Shown here: positions 53,426 to 63,451 of the stretch, piece after piece
Layout of the letters: the number at the start of each line of letters is the position of its first letter
How positions within the stretch are numbered: position 1 is the stretch's first letter
Source: an uncultured Pantoea sp.
GTDB taxonomy: Bacteria > Pseudomonadota > Gammaproteobacteria > Enterobacterales > Enterobacteriaceae
DNA length: 64,000 nucleotides
Direction: 5' to 3'
Assembly (NCBI GenBank): GCA_913778495.1
Contig: CAJYVD010000013.1
Location: forward strand, 248,001-312,000
The notes under the pieces: model-generated
The model's input: the letters and a program-made list of their open reading frames with translations, nothing else
Told to the model about the DNA's origin: nothing
Database searches by the model: none
Made by a program: the position numbers and the translations under genes

Positions 53426-54901
53426 TTACTCGAATTCGTTCCAGGAACGTCCATCGCGCGTAATCATCGCCACGGACGCCACCGGCCCCCATGTGCCTGC
53501 CTGATACGGCTTCGACGCGTCGCCGTCTGCTCCCCACGCTTCAATGATGGAATCCACGTAGGCCCACGCCGCTTCCACTTCATCGCGGCGGACAAACAGC
53601 GCCTGAATCCCGCGCATGCTTTCCAGCAGCAGGCGCTCGTAAGCGTCCGCCAGGTGCGACTGGTTGAACGTTTCGGAATAGCTCAGGTCAAGCTTGGTGG
53701 TTTGCAGCTTGTGTTTGTGATCCAGCCCTGGCACTTTGTTCAGGATCTCGATATCTACGCCTTCGTCCGGCTGCAGGCGAATGGTCAGCTTGTTCTGCGG
53801 CAGTTCTGAGTAAGAATCTTTAAACAGGTTCATTTCCGGGTTTTTGAAGTACACCACCACTTCTGAACATTTGGTCGGCAAACGCTTACCGGTGCGCAAA
53901 TAAAAAGGCACGCCAGCCCAGCGCCAGTTGTCGATATCTACGCGAATGGCGACAAATGTTTCTGTGGCGCTCTGCTTGTTGGCCCCCTCTTCTTCCAGAT
54001 AGCCCGGCACTTTTTTGCCCTGCACGAATCCGGCGGTGTACTGACCACGCACGGTTTTTTCGCGCACGTTAGTCTGGTCGATGCGGCGCAGCGAACGCAG
54101 CACTTTGACTTTCTCATCGCGAATCGCATCGGCGGAGAGGTCAGACGGTGGGGACATGGCAATCATGGTCAGAATTTGCAACAGGTGATTCTGAATCATA
54201 TCGCGCATCTGGCCTGCTTTATCAAAGTAGCCCCAGCGGCCCTCGATGCCGACCTCTTCGGCCACGGTGATCTGCACGTGGTCGATGGTGCGGTTGTCCC
54301 AGTTGTTGACGAAGATCGAGTTAGCAAAACGCAGCGCCAGCAGATTCAGTACCGTCTCTTTACCCAGGTAGTGATCAATGCGGAACACCTGGCTTTCATC
54401 AAAGAATTTGCCCACGCTGTCGTTGATCTCGCGCGACGTTTCCAGCGAGGTGCCGAGCGGCTTCTCCATTACCACGCGAGCAGGTTTCGCATTGAGTTTT
54501 GCCGCACCCAATCCTTCACAGATGGCACCAAACGTGCTGGGTGGCATGGCGAAGTAGTTAATGGTCACGCGCTCTTTTTGATCGAGCATTTTGCCCAATT
54601 TGGTGAAGTGCGACGTGTCGTTCACATCGAGGTTGCAGAAGTCGAGACGGCCGCTGAGCGTATCCCACAGCGCTTCATCAATCTTCTCTTTCATGAAGGT
54701 TTCCAACGCTTCACGCACTACCTTGGTGTACGCCGCTTTATCCCAATCCGCACGTCCTACGCCGATAATGCGCGTATTGGCGTGAATCTGGCCGGCTTTT
54801 TCCAGTTGATACAGCGAAGGCAGCAGTTTCCGGCGAGCAAGATCGCCTTTGGCACCGAAAATCACCAGATCGCATGCCTGGGCTGTTTGTGTTACCGCCA
54901 T
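53426..54901 (-). CDS. zwf: Glucose-6-phosphate 1-dehydrogenase Zwf
   Basis: The 491-residue first enzyme of the pentose phosphate pathway, producing NADPH and 6-phosphogluconolactone. Motifs are [12 protein letters not shown] (NADP binding, in place of the common GASGDLA) and RIDHYLGKE (active site). ATG 54901 gives [12 protein letters not shown], equal to E. coli in start and length, and GAGGAAA lies upstream. Longer in-frame sequence is not coding. Its HexR repressor gene, normally next door, is only a relic here. Confidence 0.95.
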   Translation of the reverse strand: MAVTQTAQACDLVIFGAKGDLARRKLLPSLYQLEKAGQIHANTRIIGVGRADWDKAAYTKVVREALETFMKEKIDEALWDTLSGRLDFCNLDVNDTSHFTKLGKMLDQKERVTINYFAMPPSTFGAICEGLGAAKLNAKPARVVMEKPLGTSLETSREINDSVGKFFDESQVFRIDHYLGKETVLNLLALRFANSIFVNNWDNRTIDHVQITVAEEVGIEGRWGYFDKAGQMRDMIQNHLLQILTMIAMSPPSDLSADAIRDEKVKVLRSLRRIDQTNVREKTVRGQYTAGFVQGKKVPGYLEEEGANKQSATETFVAIRVDIDNWRWAGVPFYLRTGKRLPTKCSEVVVYFKNPEMNLFKDSYSELPQNKLTIRLQPDEGVDIEILNKVPGLDHKHKLQTTKLDLSYSETFNQSHLADAYERLLLESMRGIQALFVRRDEVEAAWAYVDSIIEAWGADGDASKPYQAGTWGPVASVAMITRDGRSWNEFE

Positions 54902-55239
54902 TTTCCTCTCCTCGTTGCAGGATGGTCCCGGTTTGAGCGTCCTCATCATTCCGGGTCCTGATTGTATTTTTGTTACGGCACAATGTACTTTTTTCCCCGC
55001 ACCGGAACAACCCGGATAGGGTGTGGCTTTCTCTATAACTATGAATAAGATGGCGTAAAAAGCGGCATGTCGGCACATATCGCGCCGCTTTTTCTGTATC
55101 GATGTTTGTCAGGTTGGACATTCGCCGCCCGCGAAGTATGACAAAAACCGCTGACAAGCATTTATCCAGCGTTGCGCTTCAGTGGGTCGCGTCGCGCATC
55201 GACTGGCAGCCCATCAGGTTTCATCGCCCGCCCCATGGC

Positions 55240-55400
55240 ACTTTGGGTATTTTTTGTTCGCGCTTAATCATAGTGTGATCCAGCGCATGAGATGCATAAA
55301 TAGTGCATCAAATGACGTGTTTGTTCTCACCGCGCATATTGGTCGTAAGAAAAATATGATAGAACTGGCTCGCCCAGCGAATGTAACCGCTTTCACGAAG
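55240..55400 (+). pseudogene. hexR: Relic of hexR (RpiR-type regulator)
   Basis: In the 540-bp gap between zwf and pykA, where E. coli has hexR, a stretch at 55275-55397 translates to VIQRMRCINSASNDVFVL and then AHIGRKKNMIELA. Its recalled E. coli counterpart is VLQRMSCMNCSDGDVVVL and SHTGRTKNLVELA, from the SIS sugar-phosphate domain. About 19 of 32 positions agree, in the right place and orientation. The HTH and the rest of the SIS domain are not recognisable, so the gene is decayed. An open frame still runs 55182-55532, but only this part resembles HexR. The match relies on memory. Confidence 0.6.
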
Positions 55401-55621
55401 CCGTCAATGTGCTGCACTTTATCTGAACGGCGATTGTCGCCAGATAACGCTTTCTGCCCGTGCGACGCGACAAACCTGGGCGCTATGCATGACTGCGCAG
55501 CAGAAAAAGTTACTATCACATTCATCATGTGAGTCGAATCACAGCCTATCAATCAGATAGAATAGGCGACCACACCGTGTCCCCGTGAGCGCGACACGAT
55601 ACTTAGTAAACGGAGTCCTTC

Positions 55622-57064
55622 ATGTCCAGACGTCTCAGAAGAACCAAGATCGTGACAACCCTCGGCCCAGCTACCGATCGTGATAATAATCTTGAAAAAA
55701 TCATCGCGGCAGGTGCCAACGTTGTTCGACTTAACTTCTCACACGGTACCCCGGAAGATCATCAGCAGCGCGCAGACAAAGTGCGCGAAATCGCGGCCAA
55801 ATTAGGTCGTCATGTCGCTATCCTGGGCGATCTGCAGGGCCCAAAAATTCGCGTTTCAACTTTTAAGGAAGGCAAAGTATTTCTGAACGTTGGCGACCGC
55901 TTTCTGCTTGATGCCAACCTGAGCAAAGGCGAAGGCGATAAAGAAAAAGTCGGTATCGATTACAAAGGCTTGCCTGAAGATGTGGTGCCGGGCGATATCC
56001 TGCTGCTGGACGATGGCCGCGTACAGCTCAAAGTGCTGAGCGTAGAAGGCGTAAAAGTGTTCACGGAAGTGACGGTGGGCGGCCCGCTCTCCAATAACAA
56101 AGGCATTAATAAGTTGGGCGGTGGTTTGTCTGCAGAAGCGCTGACCGAAAAAGACAAGCTGGATATTGTCACCGCCGCGAAAATTGGCGTGGATTACCTG
56201 GCCGTCTCCTTCCCGCGCAACGGCGAAGACATGAATTATGCGCGTCGCCTGGCGCGTGATGCAGGCTGCGACGCAAAACTGGTGGCCAAGGTAGAACGCG
56301 CTGAGGCGGTGGCGACGCAAGAAGCCATGGATGATATTATCCTCGCCTCTGACGTGGTGATGGTTGCCCGTGGCGATTTAGGCGTTGAGATTGGCGATCC
56401 TGAACTGGTGGGTATCCAGAAAGCGCTGATTCGCCGCGCGCGTCAGCTAAACCGCACGATCATCACCGCTACGCAAATGATGGAGTCGATGATCACCAAC
56501 CCGATGCCTACACGCGCCGAAGTGATGGACGTGGCCAACGCCGTGCTGGATGGTACCGATGCGGTGATGCTTTCTGCTGAAACCGCTGCGGGTCAATACC
56601 CTGCGGAAACCGTTTCCGCGATGGCAAAAGTGTGCCTGGGCGCGGAAAAAATTCCTAGCGTGAATGTCTCCAAGCACCGTCTTGACGTGCAGTTCGATAA
56701 TATCGAGGAGGCGATTGCGATGTCGGCGATGTACGCGGCCAACCATCTGCAAGGGGTTTCCGCGATTATCACCATGACGGAGTCAGGCCGCACGGCGCTG
56801 ATGACCTCGCGCATTACTTCGGGCTTGCCGATTTTCGCGATGTCGCGTCATGAACGCACTCTGAACCTGACCGCGCTGTATCGGGGCGTGACGCCGGTGT
56901 TCTTCGATAGCAACAATGACGGCGTGGCCGCCGCGCACGATGCGGTGAATCTGCTGCGCGACAAAGGTTTCCTGGTATCGGGCGATCTGGTGATCGTGAC
57001 CCAAGGCGACGTGATGGCTACCACGGGCACCACCAACACCAGCCGTGTTTTACGCGTCGATTAA
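55622..57064 (+). CDS. pykA: Pyruvate kinase II PykA
   Basis: A 480-residue glycolytic enzyme that makes pyruvate and ATP from PEP and ADP. It starts [42 protein letters not shown]. Catalytic and metal residues lie in [20 protein letters not shown] and ATQMMESMI. Length equals E. coli PykA. GGAGTCC precedes the start. A terminator follows 38 bases after the stop. Confidence 0.96.
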   Translation: MSRRLRRTKIVTTLGPATDRDNNLEKIIAAGANVVRLNFSHGTPEDHQQRADKVREIAAKLGRHVAILGDLQGPKIRVSTFKEGKVFLNVGDRFLLDANLSKGEGDKEKVGIDYKGLPEDVVPGDILLLDDGRVQLKVLSVEGVKVFTEVTVGGPLSNNKGINKLGGGLSAEALTEKDKLDIVTAAKIGVDYLAVSFPRNGEDMNYARRLARDAGCDAKLVAKVERAEAVATQEAMDDIILASDVVMVARGDLGVEIGDPELVGIQKALIRRARQLNRTIITATQMMESMITNPMPTRAEVMDVANAVLDGTDAVMLSAETAAGQYPAETVSAMAKVCLGAEKIPSVNVSKHRLDVQFDNIEEAIAMSAMYAANHLQGVSAIITMTESGRTALMTSRITSGLPIFAMSRHERTLNLTALYRGVTPVFFDSNNDGVAAAHDAVNLLRDKGFLVSGDLVIVTQGDVMATTGTTNTSRVLRVD

Positions 57065-57102
57065 CCGTCACGCTTCTTTCACAGCGGCTGTACACCATGG
57101 AC

Positions 57103-57129
57103 AAACGCGACTGCCTGCCAGTCGCGTTT
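57103..57129 (+). terminator. Terminator of pykA
   Basis: The 11-bp stem AAACGCGACTG / CAGTCGCGTTT with loop CCTGC ends in a short T run, 38 bases after the pykA stop. Confidence 0.8.
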
Positions 57130-57152
57130 TCATTTACTGACAAGGAGGCCAG

Positions 57153-58388
57153 ATGGCCCGCTATCGTCCTCTCTCACAGCTCACCGGGCGCGCCCTGCTG
57201 TTTCCTCTCGCGCTGGTGCTGTTTGAATTTGCGACCTACATCGCGCATGACATGATCCAGCCGGGTATGCTGCAGGTGACCACGGAATTTCAGGTGGGGC
57301 CTGAGTGGGTTTCTACTTCGCTTACCGCCTATCTTATGGGCGGCGTGGTGCTGCAATGGCTGCTGGGTCCACTTTCGGACAAATATGGTCGCCGCCCTGT
57401 GCTGCTGTTGGGTATCGTTTTTTTTGCCGCCGCCTGTCTGCTCACCAATTGGGTCCAGACCATTGAGCAGTTTGTCGCCCTGCGCTTTATGCAGGGCATC
57501 AGCCTGTGCTTTATCGGTGCGGTGGGGTATGCCGCAATACAAGAGGCGTTTGAAGAGGCGCTGGCGGTACGCATGATGGCGCTGATGGCAAACGTGGCGC
57601 TTTTGGCGCCGCTGGCTGGCCCGCTAGCGGGCGCCGCGTGGCTCACGGTGGGTGACTGGCGCAGCATGTTCTGGCTGTTTGCTGCGTGTAGTCTGGTGGC
57701 GTTTGTGGTGCTGTGGCGCATCATGCCCGAGACCGCGGGCGATCGTCATCATTCGGTTGCGCTACCCAACCTGGCGCGGGCCTATCTGCGTCTGGCGCGC
57801 GACCGGCAGATCATGTACGGCTCATTCGCCATTGGCTTGGTGTTTATTCCCATTTTGACGTGGGTCGCGCTCTCGCCAGTGATCCTGATTCACGATGAAG
57901 GGTTATCGCGCATGCAGTACGCGCTGCTGCAGCTGCCGGTATTTCTGGCCATGATTGGCGGCAATATTACCCTGAGTAAACTCGCGGGCCGCGTACCCAT
58001 TGAACAGCCGGTGAAGTTTGCCGCCTGGCCCATTCTCCTCGGTTTAAGCATTGCGCTCATCGCAAACCTGCTGGACAGCCATACCTATTTACTGCTGACC
58101 GCCGGTCTGAGCCTTTACGCATTTGGCGCGGGCATGGTGAACGCCGGACTCTACCGGCTGACGCTTTACGCCAGCAGCGAAGGCAAAGGCAGCATCGCGG
58201 CCATGTTGGGCATGATCAGCATCCTGACGCTGGCGCTGGGCATCGAATTGGCCAAGAGCGGCTATTTCAGCGGCGGAACACCGTGGTTCAGCGCTATCAA
58301 TTTTACGGCGGGTATTCTGTGGTTCGGGCTGGTCACGCTGTTCTTGCGCGAGCGTAAACGACGCAGCCACGTCGCGAGCGTCGAATAA
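57153..58388 (+). CDS. mdfA: MdfA-like multidrug/proton antiporter
   Basis: A 411-residue major-facilitator protein with 12 helices, close to E. coli MdfA (410). The first helix keeps the acidic pair used for cation and proton binding (LFEFATYIAHDMIQPG; Glu25 and Asp33). MGGVVLQWLLGPLSDKYGRRPV is motif A. LRFMQGISLCFIGAVGYAAIQEAFEEA is nearly identical to MdfA as I recall it. MdfA exports chloramphenicol, cationic dyes and alkali. In E. coli it lies elsewhere, so its place between pykA and lpxM is unusual. It may be a second copy in this genome. Confidence 0.85.
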   Translation: MARYRPLSQLTGRALLFPLALVLFEFATYIAHDMIQPGMLQVTTEFQVGPEWVSTSLTAYLMGGVVLQWLLGPLSDKYGRRPVLLLGIVFFAAACLLTNWVQTIEQFVALRFMQGISLCFIGAVGYAAIQEAFEEALAVRMMALMANVALLAPLAGPLAGAAWLTVGDWRSMFWLFAACSLVAFVVLWRIMPETAGDRHHSVALPNLARAYLRLARDRQIMYGSFAIGLVFIPILTWVALSPVILIHDEGLSRMQYALLQLPVFLAMIGGNITLSKLAGRVPIEQPVKFAAWPILLGLSIALIANLLDSHTYLLLTAGLSLYAFGAGMVNAGLYRLTLYASSEGKGSIAAMLGMISILTLALGIELAKSGYFSGGTPWFSAINFTAGILWFGLVTLFLRERKRRSHVASVE

Positions 58389-58390
58389 TA

Positions 58391-58412
58391 AAGGGGCCCT
58401 TGGCCCCTTTTT
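58391..58412. terminator. Bidirectional terminator between mdfA and lpxM
   Basis: The stem AAGGGGCC / GGCCCCTT with loop CTT and T/A ends lies between two convergent genes. It can serve both strands. Confidence 0.85.
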
Positions 58413-58414
58413 GC

Positions 58415-59389
58415 TTAGTTGCGCGGAAATAACTCTTTGCGCTTGTAGGGCTCTATATCCCCGTCTTTACGCGTTTTCAGCAGTTTTAAAATCCAGGTGT
58501 ACTGCTCGGGATGCGGACGCACAAAAATCTCCACTTCCTCGTTCATGCGGCGCGCCAGCGTAACGTCGTCCGCATCCAGCAGATCGTCCATAGGCGGGCG
58601 AACGTAAATTTCCAGGCGATGCGTGGTGCTGTTATAGACCGGGAACAGAGGAACCACGCGGGCACGGCACACTTTCATCAGTCGGCCTACCGCAGGCAGC
58701 GTGGCCTTGTAGGTGGCAAAGAAATCCACAAACTCACTGTGCTCCGCGCCGTGATCCTGATCGGGGAGATAGTAGCCGTAATAGCCTTGACGCACCGAGG
58801 CGATAAACGGTTTGATACCGTCGTTGCGCGCGTGCATCCGCCCGCCAAACCGACGGCGTACGGTATTCCAGACGTAGTCCATTAGCGGATCGCTCTGGTT
58901 GTGGAACATCGCGGCCATCTTCTGCCCTTCCGAAGCCAGCAGCATCGCCGGAATGTCCACCCCCCAACCGTGCGGCACCAGAAAAATCACGTTTTCCTGA
59001 TTCGCCTGTAAGGTGTCGATGATCTCGCGGCCATGCCACTCGACGCGCTCGCGGACGCGCGCCGGATCGCGCATGCCCAATTCCGCCATCATCGCCATGG
59101 CCTGCGGCGCGGTAGCAAACATACGATCAGCAATCTCTTCTCGCTGCGCATCGCTGAGTTCCGGCAGGCAATAGTAAAGATTGATCAGCGCACGACGGCG
59201 CGCACTTTTCGCCAGCCTGCCAGCAAACTTACCCAGTCCGCCCAGCACGGGATCGCGGACTTTCGCAGGTAACATCGCCATGCCCGCCAGCGCCCCAATC
59301 GCCAGCCAGCTGCCCCAGTATTTCGGCTTGAGAAAAGAACGTTGAAAAACGGGAATGAACTCACTGTTATTTTTTTTTCGGGTTTCCAT
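58415..59389 (-). CDS. lpxM: Lipid A myristoyltransferase LpxM (MsbB)
   Basis: A 324-residue inner-membrane acyltransferase that adds the last secondary acyl chain to lipid A from acyl-ACP. The HxxxxD active motif is VPHGWGVD. Other marks are an N-terminal anchor ([18 protein letters not shown]), [11 protein letters not shown] and [11 protein letters not shown]. Length fits E. coli LpxM (323). The same direction and order lpxM-mepM-znuA as in E. coli. Confidence 0.95.
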   Translation of the reverse strand: METRKKNNSEFIPVFQRSFLKPKYWGSWLAIGALAGMAMLPAKVRDPVLGGLGKFAGRLAKSARRRALINLYYCLPELSDAQREEIADRMFATAPQAMAMMAELGMRDPARVRERVEWHGREIIDTLQANQENVIFLVPHGWGVDIPAMLLASEGQKMAAMFHNQSDPLMDYVWNTVRRRFGGRMHARNDGIKPFIASVRQGYYGYYLPDQDHGAEHSEFVDFFATYKATLPAVGRLMKVCRARVVPLFPVYNSTTHRLEIYVRPPMDDLLDADDVTLARRMNEEVEIFVRPHPEQYTWILKLLKTRKDGDIEPYKRKELFPRN

Positions 59390-59464
59390 GCACTCGCCTC
59401 TGAAAATGACGGCTCAATGATAGTGACGACGGTTAAATTTGCAATCATCCAGCCGCAGATAGCA

Positions 59465-59493
59465 AAAAACCGACGTTTTTCGCGTCGGTTTTT
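59465..59493 (-). terminator. Terminator of mepM
   Basis: The stem AAAAACCGACG / CGTCGGTTTTT with loop TTTTTCG lies 23 bases after the mepM stop on the minus strand and upstream of lpxM. Confidence 0.85.
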
Positions 59494-59516
59494 GCACTTA
59501 CAGCGGCGTCAGACTG

Positions 59517-60845
59517 TTATTTGAACGTAAGCTGAGGCAGATAATTTTTCACCTGCGTCAGATAGGTGCTGCGCTCTTTGCCGGTCAAGCCTTCCATGCG
59601 TGGCAGCTTGGCGGTGAGCGGATTAACCGCCTGATTGTTGATCCACACTTCGTAGTGCAGATGGGGGCCGGTTGAGCGTCCTGTGTTGCCCGAAAGCGCA
59701 ATGCGATCGCCACGCTTCACTTTTTGACCCGGCTTCACCAACGCCTTGCTGAGGTGCATATAGCGCGTCATGTACTGGCGACCATGGCGAATCGCCACAT
59801 AGTTGCCGGCGGCCCCGCCGTTTTTCGCCATCACCACTTCGCCATCGCCAACCGCCAGCACGGGCGTGCCAATCGGTAGCGCAAAGTCCACGCCGCGGTG
59901 CGGTGCAATACGACCGGTGACAGGATTGAGGCGACGCGGATTAAAGTTCGACGATACGCGATACTGCTTCACCGTTGGGAAACGCATAAATCCGCGCGCC
60001 AGGCCTGAGCCGTTGCGATCGTAGAATTTGCCATCTTCCGCCCGGAACGCGTAATAGTCTTTACCGCCGGTGCGCAAGCGCACGCCAAGTAGCTGACTCT
60101 GCGCACTTTTACCGTCCAACATCTCACGCGACATCAACACGCTAAATTCATCACCGGCACGCAGCTTACGGAAGTCCATCTGCCACTGCATCGCCTTGAT
60201 GACGCTACTGGCTTCAGCGCCGGTCAAACCTGCACGCTGAGCGCTGGCGGCAAAACTGCCTCGTACTTCGCCTTTCAAAACGCTGTTTTGCCACTCGCCC
60301 TTCTGCATCTGCTGCTGCATAGTGAAGGTGCCATTCGGCTGACGCGTATAAACGCGCGTTTCGCGGCGGTCAATTTCCCAGGTGAAATCCTGCAGTTGCC
60401 CCTGCTCACTGAGCGTCCAACTTAACTGCTGGCCAATACGCAGCGTACGGAGATCTTTGTCACTGCTAACCAGCGCATTGATATCACTGAGGTCAATACC
60501 ATACTGATTAAGCGCACTGCTGAGGGTATCACCCGCTGAAACGGTGTAATCATGTGCGTCAGGCGCGTCAGGAACATCGTTATCGATGTCATCAGCGGGA
60601 ATGTCATCTTCGGGTGCCGCCGTGGTTTGATCCAACGGCTCACTGGCTTCCGGGAGCAGATTACGCAGGGCGTTTTTGTCTAGCGTAATGTCTTTGACGA
60701 TCGGTGCGACGTCGCGTGGATGATAAACATAAGGCCGCCAAACAGCGACGGCTAACGTAACGACGGTTAATGACCCCAGCATAACGCGGTGGGGGCGCGG
60801 CAAATTATTAAATGCGAGGGCGACAGAGCGGGCTATCTGCTGCAC
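59517..60845 (-). CDS. mepM: Murein DD-endopeptidase MepM
   Basis: A 442-residue M23 zinc metallopeptidase that cuts peptide cross-links to allow peptidoglycan growth. One N-terminal anchor (HRVMLGSLTVVTLAVAVW) is followed by a LysM-like OapA domain (DYTVSAGDTLSSALNQYGI). The peptidase domain has zinc ligands in HRGVDFALPIGTPV and GPHLHYEVW. Its start is only 14 bases after the znuA stop, so the zinc enzyme may be co-transcribed with the zinc-import gene. Confidence 0.95.
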   Translation of the reverse strand: MQQIARSVALAFNNLPRPHRVMLGSLTVVTLAVAVWRPYVYHPRDVAPIVKDITLDKNALRNLLPEASEPLDQTTAAPEDDIPADDIDNDVPDAPDAHDYTVSAGDTLSSALNQYGIDLSDINALVSSDKDLRTLRIGQQLSWTLSEQGQLQDFTWEIDRRETRVYTRQPNGTFTMQQQMQKGEWQNSVLKGEVRGSFAASAQRAGLTGAEASSVIKAMQWQMDFRKLRAGDEFSVLMSREMLDGKSAQSQLLGVRLRTGGKDYYAFRAEDGKFYDRNGSGLARGFMRFPTVKQYRVSSNFNPRRLNPVTGRIAPHRGVDFALPIGTPVLAVGDGEVVMAKNGGAAGNYVAIRHGRQYMTRYMHLSKALVKPGQKVKRGDRIALSGNTGRSTGPHLHYEVWINNQAVNPLTAKLPRMEGLTGKERSTYLTQVKNYLPQLTFK

Positions 60846-60859
60846 TTTTACCTATTCCT

Positions 60860-61831
60860 CTATGCTCCATTCAGACAGCTCGCATACTGGCTCGACAGCT
60901 GTGAGAGGAAGGTCACATAGCTGTCTTTGGTTAAGCTGATCCCCATGCCCAGCGGATCAAGCGTACCTTTGCGTACGTTTGTTCCGCGTGACACAGCATC
61001 GATAACGGCTGGTCTGAATTGTGGTTCAGCGAAAACGCACACGGCTTTCTGCTCAACCAACTGTGTTCGTATTTGATGTAAACGCTGGGCGCCCGGTTGG
61101 ATCTCAGGGTTGACGGTGAAATGACCTAATGGTGACAAACCGTAATGTTTCTCAAAGTAGCTGTAAGCATCGTGAAAAACGAAATAGCCCTTACTTCTTA
61201 CCGGCGCAAGCTGCGCGCCAATGTGCTTATCTGCGTCCGCTAAGGCTGCTTCAAAGTGCTGCAGGTTGGCGTCCAGTTTGGCTTTGCTTTGCGGCATAAG
61301 TTCCAATAATTTTCCATGGATTGCAACCGCAGATTGTTTCGCGATCTCGGGAGACATCCATAAATGCATGTTAAATTCGCCGTGATGGTGATGTTCATGA
61401 GACACGTCTGGTTGTTCGGAAATTTCCGATTTCGCTTCATTAGCGTGATCGTGCTCATGGTCGTCGTCATCTTCAGCACCGCTAATCAATTGCGATTTCA
61501 CCTCGGGCATGGCCGCAATCTCCAGATTTTTCGCGGCCGGGAGCGCAGCGGCGGGCCGGGTCAGAAAGGCTTCCATTTCCGGGCCAACCCACACCACTAA
61601 GTCTGCGTTTTTAATACGTTTTACATCGGAGGGGCGCAGCGCGTAATCATGTTCTGATGCGCCATCGGGCAGCAGTACGTCCACGGGCGTGACGCCATCG
61701 GCAATCGCGGCAGCAATGAACCCGAGGGGTTTAATCGACGCGACCACGTCAGCACGGGCGGACAACGAAAAAGTGGTCGCCAACGCGGCGGTAGCAACAG
61801 TGAAAGCAAGGCGGGGGTTAATATGTAACAT
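60860..61831 (-). CDS. znuA: Zinc-binding periplasmic protein ZnuA
   Basis: A 323-residue cluster A-I binding protein for the ZnuABC importer. The signal peptide ends in SLSARA. Zinc ligands are seen in [12 protein letters not shown] and [13 protein letters not shown]. The His/Asp-rich loop ([13 protein letters not shown] and [10 protein letters not shown], about residues 120-153) is typical and may gather zinc. It is divergent from znuC across the Zur box. Confidence 0.95.
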   Translation of the reverse strand: MLHINPRLAFTVATAALATTFSLSARADVVASIKPLGFIAAAIADGVTPVDVLLPDGASEHDYALRPSDVKRIKNADLVVWVGPEMEAFLTRPAAALPAAKNLEIAAMPEVKSQLISGAEDDDDHEHDHANEAKSEISEQPDVSHEHHHHGEFNMHLWMSPEIAKQSAVAIHGKLLELMPQSKAKLDANLQHFEAALADADKHIGAQLAPVRSKGYFVFHDAYSYFEKHYGLSPLGHFTVNPEIQPGAQRLHQIRTQLVEQKAVCVFAEPQFRPAVIDAVSRGTNVRKGTLDPLGMGISLTKDSYVTFLSQLSSQYASCLNGA

Positions 61832-61861
61832 AATGCGTCATTCCATCGTGACCGGTTGATG

Positions 61862-61882
61862 GAATGTGATATTATAACATTC
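61862..61882. promoter_or_regulatory. Zur box between znuA and znuCB
   Basis: GAATGT-GATATTAT-AACATTC is an imperfect palindrome fitting the enterobacterial Zur operator (GAAATGTTATANTATAACATTTC). It lies 31 bases from the znuA start and 26 from the znuC start, so Zur with zinc would close both promoters. Confidence 0.88.
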
Positions 61883-61907
61883 GAAATTCAATGCAACCGT
61901 AAATCTT

Positions 61908-62663
61908 ATGTCGCCACTTGTTACACTTGAAAACATTTCCGTGCAGTTTGCACAGCGTCAGGTGCTGAGTAAGGTCAGCTTGTCGCTGATGCCGGGCAAA
62001 ATCCTTACGCTGCTTGGCCCCAATGGTGCTGGCAAATCGACGCTGGTGCGCACGGTGCTGGGCCTGCTGCCCCCCACCAGCGGTAGCGTGAAGCGTCTGC
62101 CCGGCTTACGAATTGGCTATGTCCCCCAAAAGCTGCATATCGATCCCACTTTGCCAATCAGCGTCGAGCGCTTTATGCGCCTGTCCCGCGGTACCGCGCG
62201 CAGCGCTATCCTCCCAGCGCTGAACCGCGTTCAGGCGGGGCATTTACTGCATGCGCCACTGCAAAAGCTCTCCGGTGGCGAAACGCAACGCGTGCTGCTG
62301 GCGCGCGCCTTGCTCAATCAGCCTCAATTGCTGGTGCTCGACGAGCCCACGCAAGGTGTGGATGTCAACGGCCAGGTGGCGCTCTATGATCTGATCGATC
62401 AGCTACGGCAAGAGCTTCACTGCGGCGTGCTGATGGTGTCGCACGACCTGCATTTAGTGATGGCCAAAACCGATGAGGTGCTGTGTCTCAATCACCATAT
62501 TTGTTGTTCAGGCACGCCAGAAGCGGTCTCTCAGCATCCAGAATTTATTGCGATGTTTGGTCCGCGTGGCGCCCAACAGCTCGCCATTTACCGCCATCAC
62601 CATAATCACCGTCACGATTTACAGGGACGCATCGTTCTGCGCAAAGGAAAGGCTTCGTCATGA
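61908..62663 (+). CDS. znuC: Zinc ABC transporter ATPase ZnuC
   Basis: A 251-residue ABC ATPase that powers zinc import. The Walker A is [13 protein letters not shown], the signature [15 protein letters not shown], the Walker [13 protein letters not shown] and the switch His in MVSHDLHLV. The C-terminal His-rich tail ([10 protein letters not shown]) is typical of ZnuC. It overlaps znuB by four bases. Confidence 0.96.
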   Translation: MSPLVTLENISVQFAQRQVLSKVSLSLMPGKILTLLGPNGAGKSTLVRTVLGLLPPTSGSVKRLPGLRIGYVPQKLHIDPTLPISVERFMRLSRGTARSAILPALNRVQAGHLLHAPLQKLSGGETQRVLLARALLNQPQLLVLDEPTQGVDVNGQVALYDLIDQLRQELHCGVLMVSHDLHLVMAKTDEVLCLNHHICCSGTPEAVSQHPEFIAMFGPRGAQQLAIYRHHHNHRHDLQGRIVLRKGKASS

Positions 62664-63445
62664 TTGAACTGTTACTTCCCGGCTGGCTCGGCGGCGTTTT
62701 GCTCGCGCTGGCCGCCGGTCCGCTGGGTTCGTTTGTGGTGTGGCGCCGCATGTCTTATTTCGGCGACACCCTCGCCCACGCCTCGCTGCTCGGCGTGGCC
62801 TTTGGGCTTCTGCTCAACGTCAATCCGGGGTATGCGGTGATTGCGGTGACCGTTTGCCTGGCACTGGGCTTAGTGTGGCTGGAGCGGCGCCCGCATCTGG
62901 CCATCGATACGCTGCTGGGCATCATGGCACATAGCGCGCTGTCGCTGGGGCTGGTCGTGGTAAGTTTGATGCAAGGCGTTCGCGTCGATCTGATGGCTTA
63001 CCTGTTTGGTGATTTGCTGGCCATCACGCCGCAGGATTTAGCGATCATGAGCGGCGGTGTGGCCGTGGTATTGGCGGTGATGGCATGGCAGTGGCGCGCC
63101 TTGCTTGCCATGACCATTAGCCCTGAACTGGCTCAGGTGGACGGCGTCAACTTACACCGCACCCGCATGCTCCTGATGCTGGTCACGGCGGTCACGATTG
63201 GCGTAGCCATGAAGTTTGTCGGCGCGCTGATCATCACCTCGCTGCTGATCATACCCGCCGCTACCGCACGCCGCTTCGCCCGATCGCCGGAGCAGATGGC
63301 AGGCGTGGCGGTGCTGGCGGGCGTGATCGCGGTGACAGGCGGCCTGGCTTTCTCTGCCAGCTACGATACGCCTGCCGGCCCGTCGGTAGTGCTGTGCGCA
63401 GCGCTGCTGTTTGCCGCCAGTATGGTGAAGAAACCGGCGGTATGA
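62660..63445 (+). CDS. znuB: Zinc ABC transporter permease ZnuB
   Basis: A 261-residue ABC-3 family permease with seven or more helices, the membrane channel for zinc import. It starts [45 protein letters not shown], nearly as in E. coli. [22 protein letters not shown] is the family signature. Co-transcribed with znuC. Confidence 0.96.
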   Translation: MIELLLPGWLGGVLLALAAGPLGSFVVWRRMSYFGDTLAHASLLGVAFGLLLNVNPGYAVIAVTVCLALGLVWLERRPHLAIDTLLGIMAHSALSLGLVVVSLMQGVRVDLMAYLFGDLLAITPQDLAIMSGGVAVVLAVMAWQWRALLAMTISPELAQVDGVNLHRTRMLLMLVTAVTIGVAMKFVGALIITSLLIIPAATARRFARSPEQMAGVAVLAGVIAVTGGLAFSASYDTPAGPSVVLCAALLFAASMVKKPAV

Positions 63446-63451
63446 CGCCGG

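Noticed and set aside
55182-55532. Open frame in the zwf-pykA gap as an intact gene
   Set aside because: Only about 41 codons resemble HexR. The rest has no family likeness and no ribosome site, so it was called a relic.
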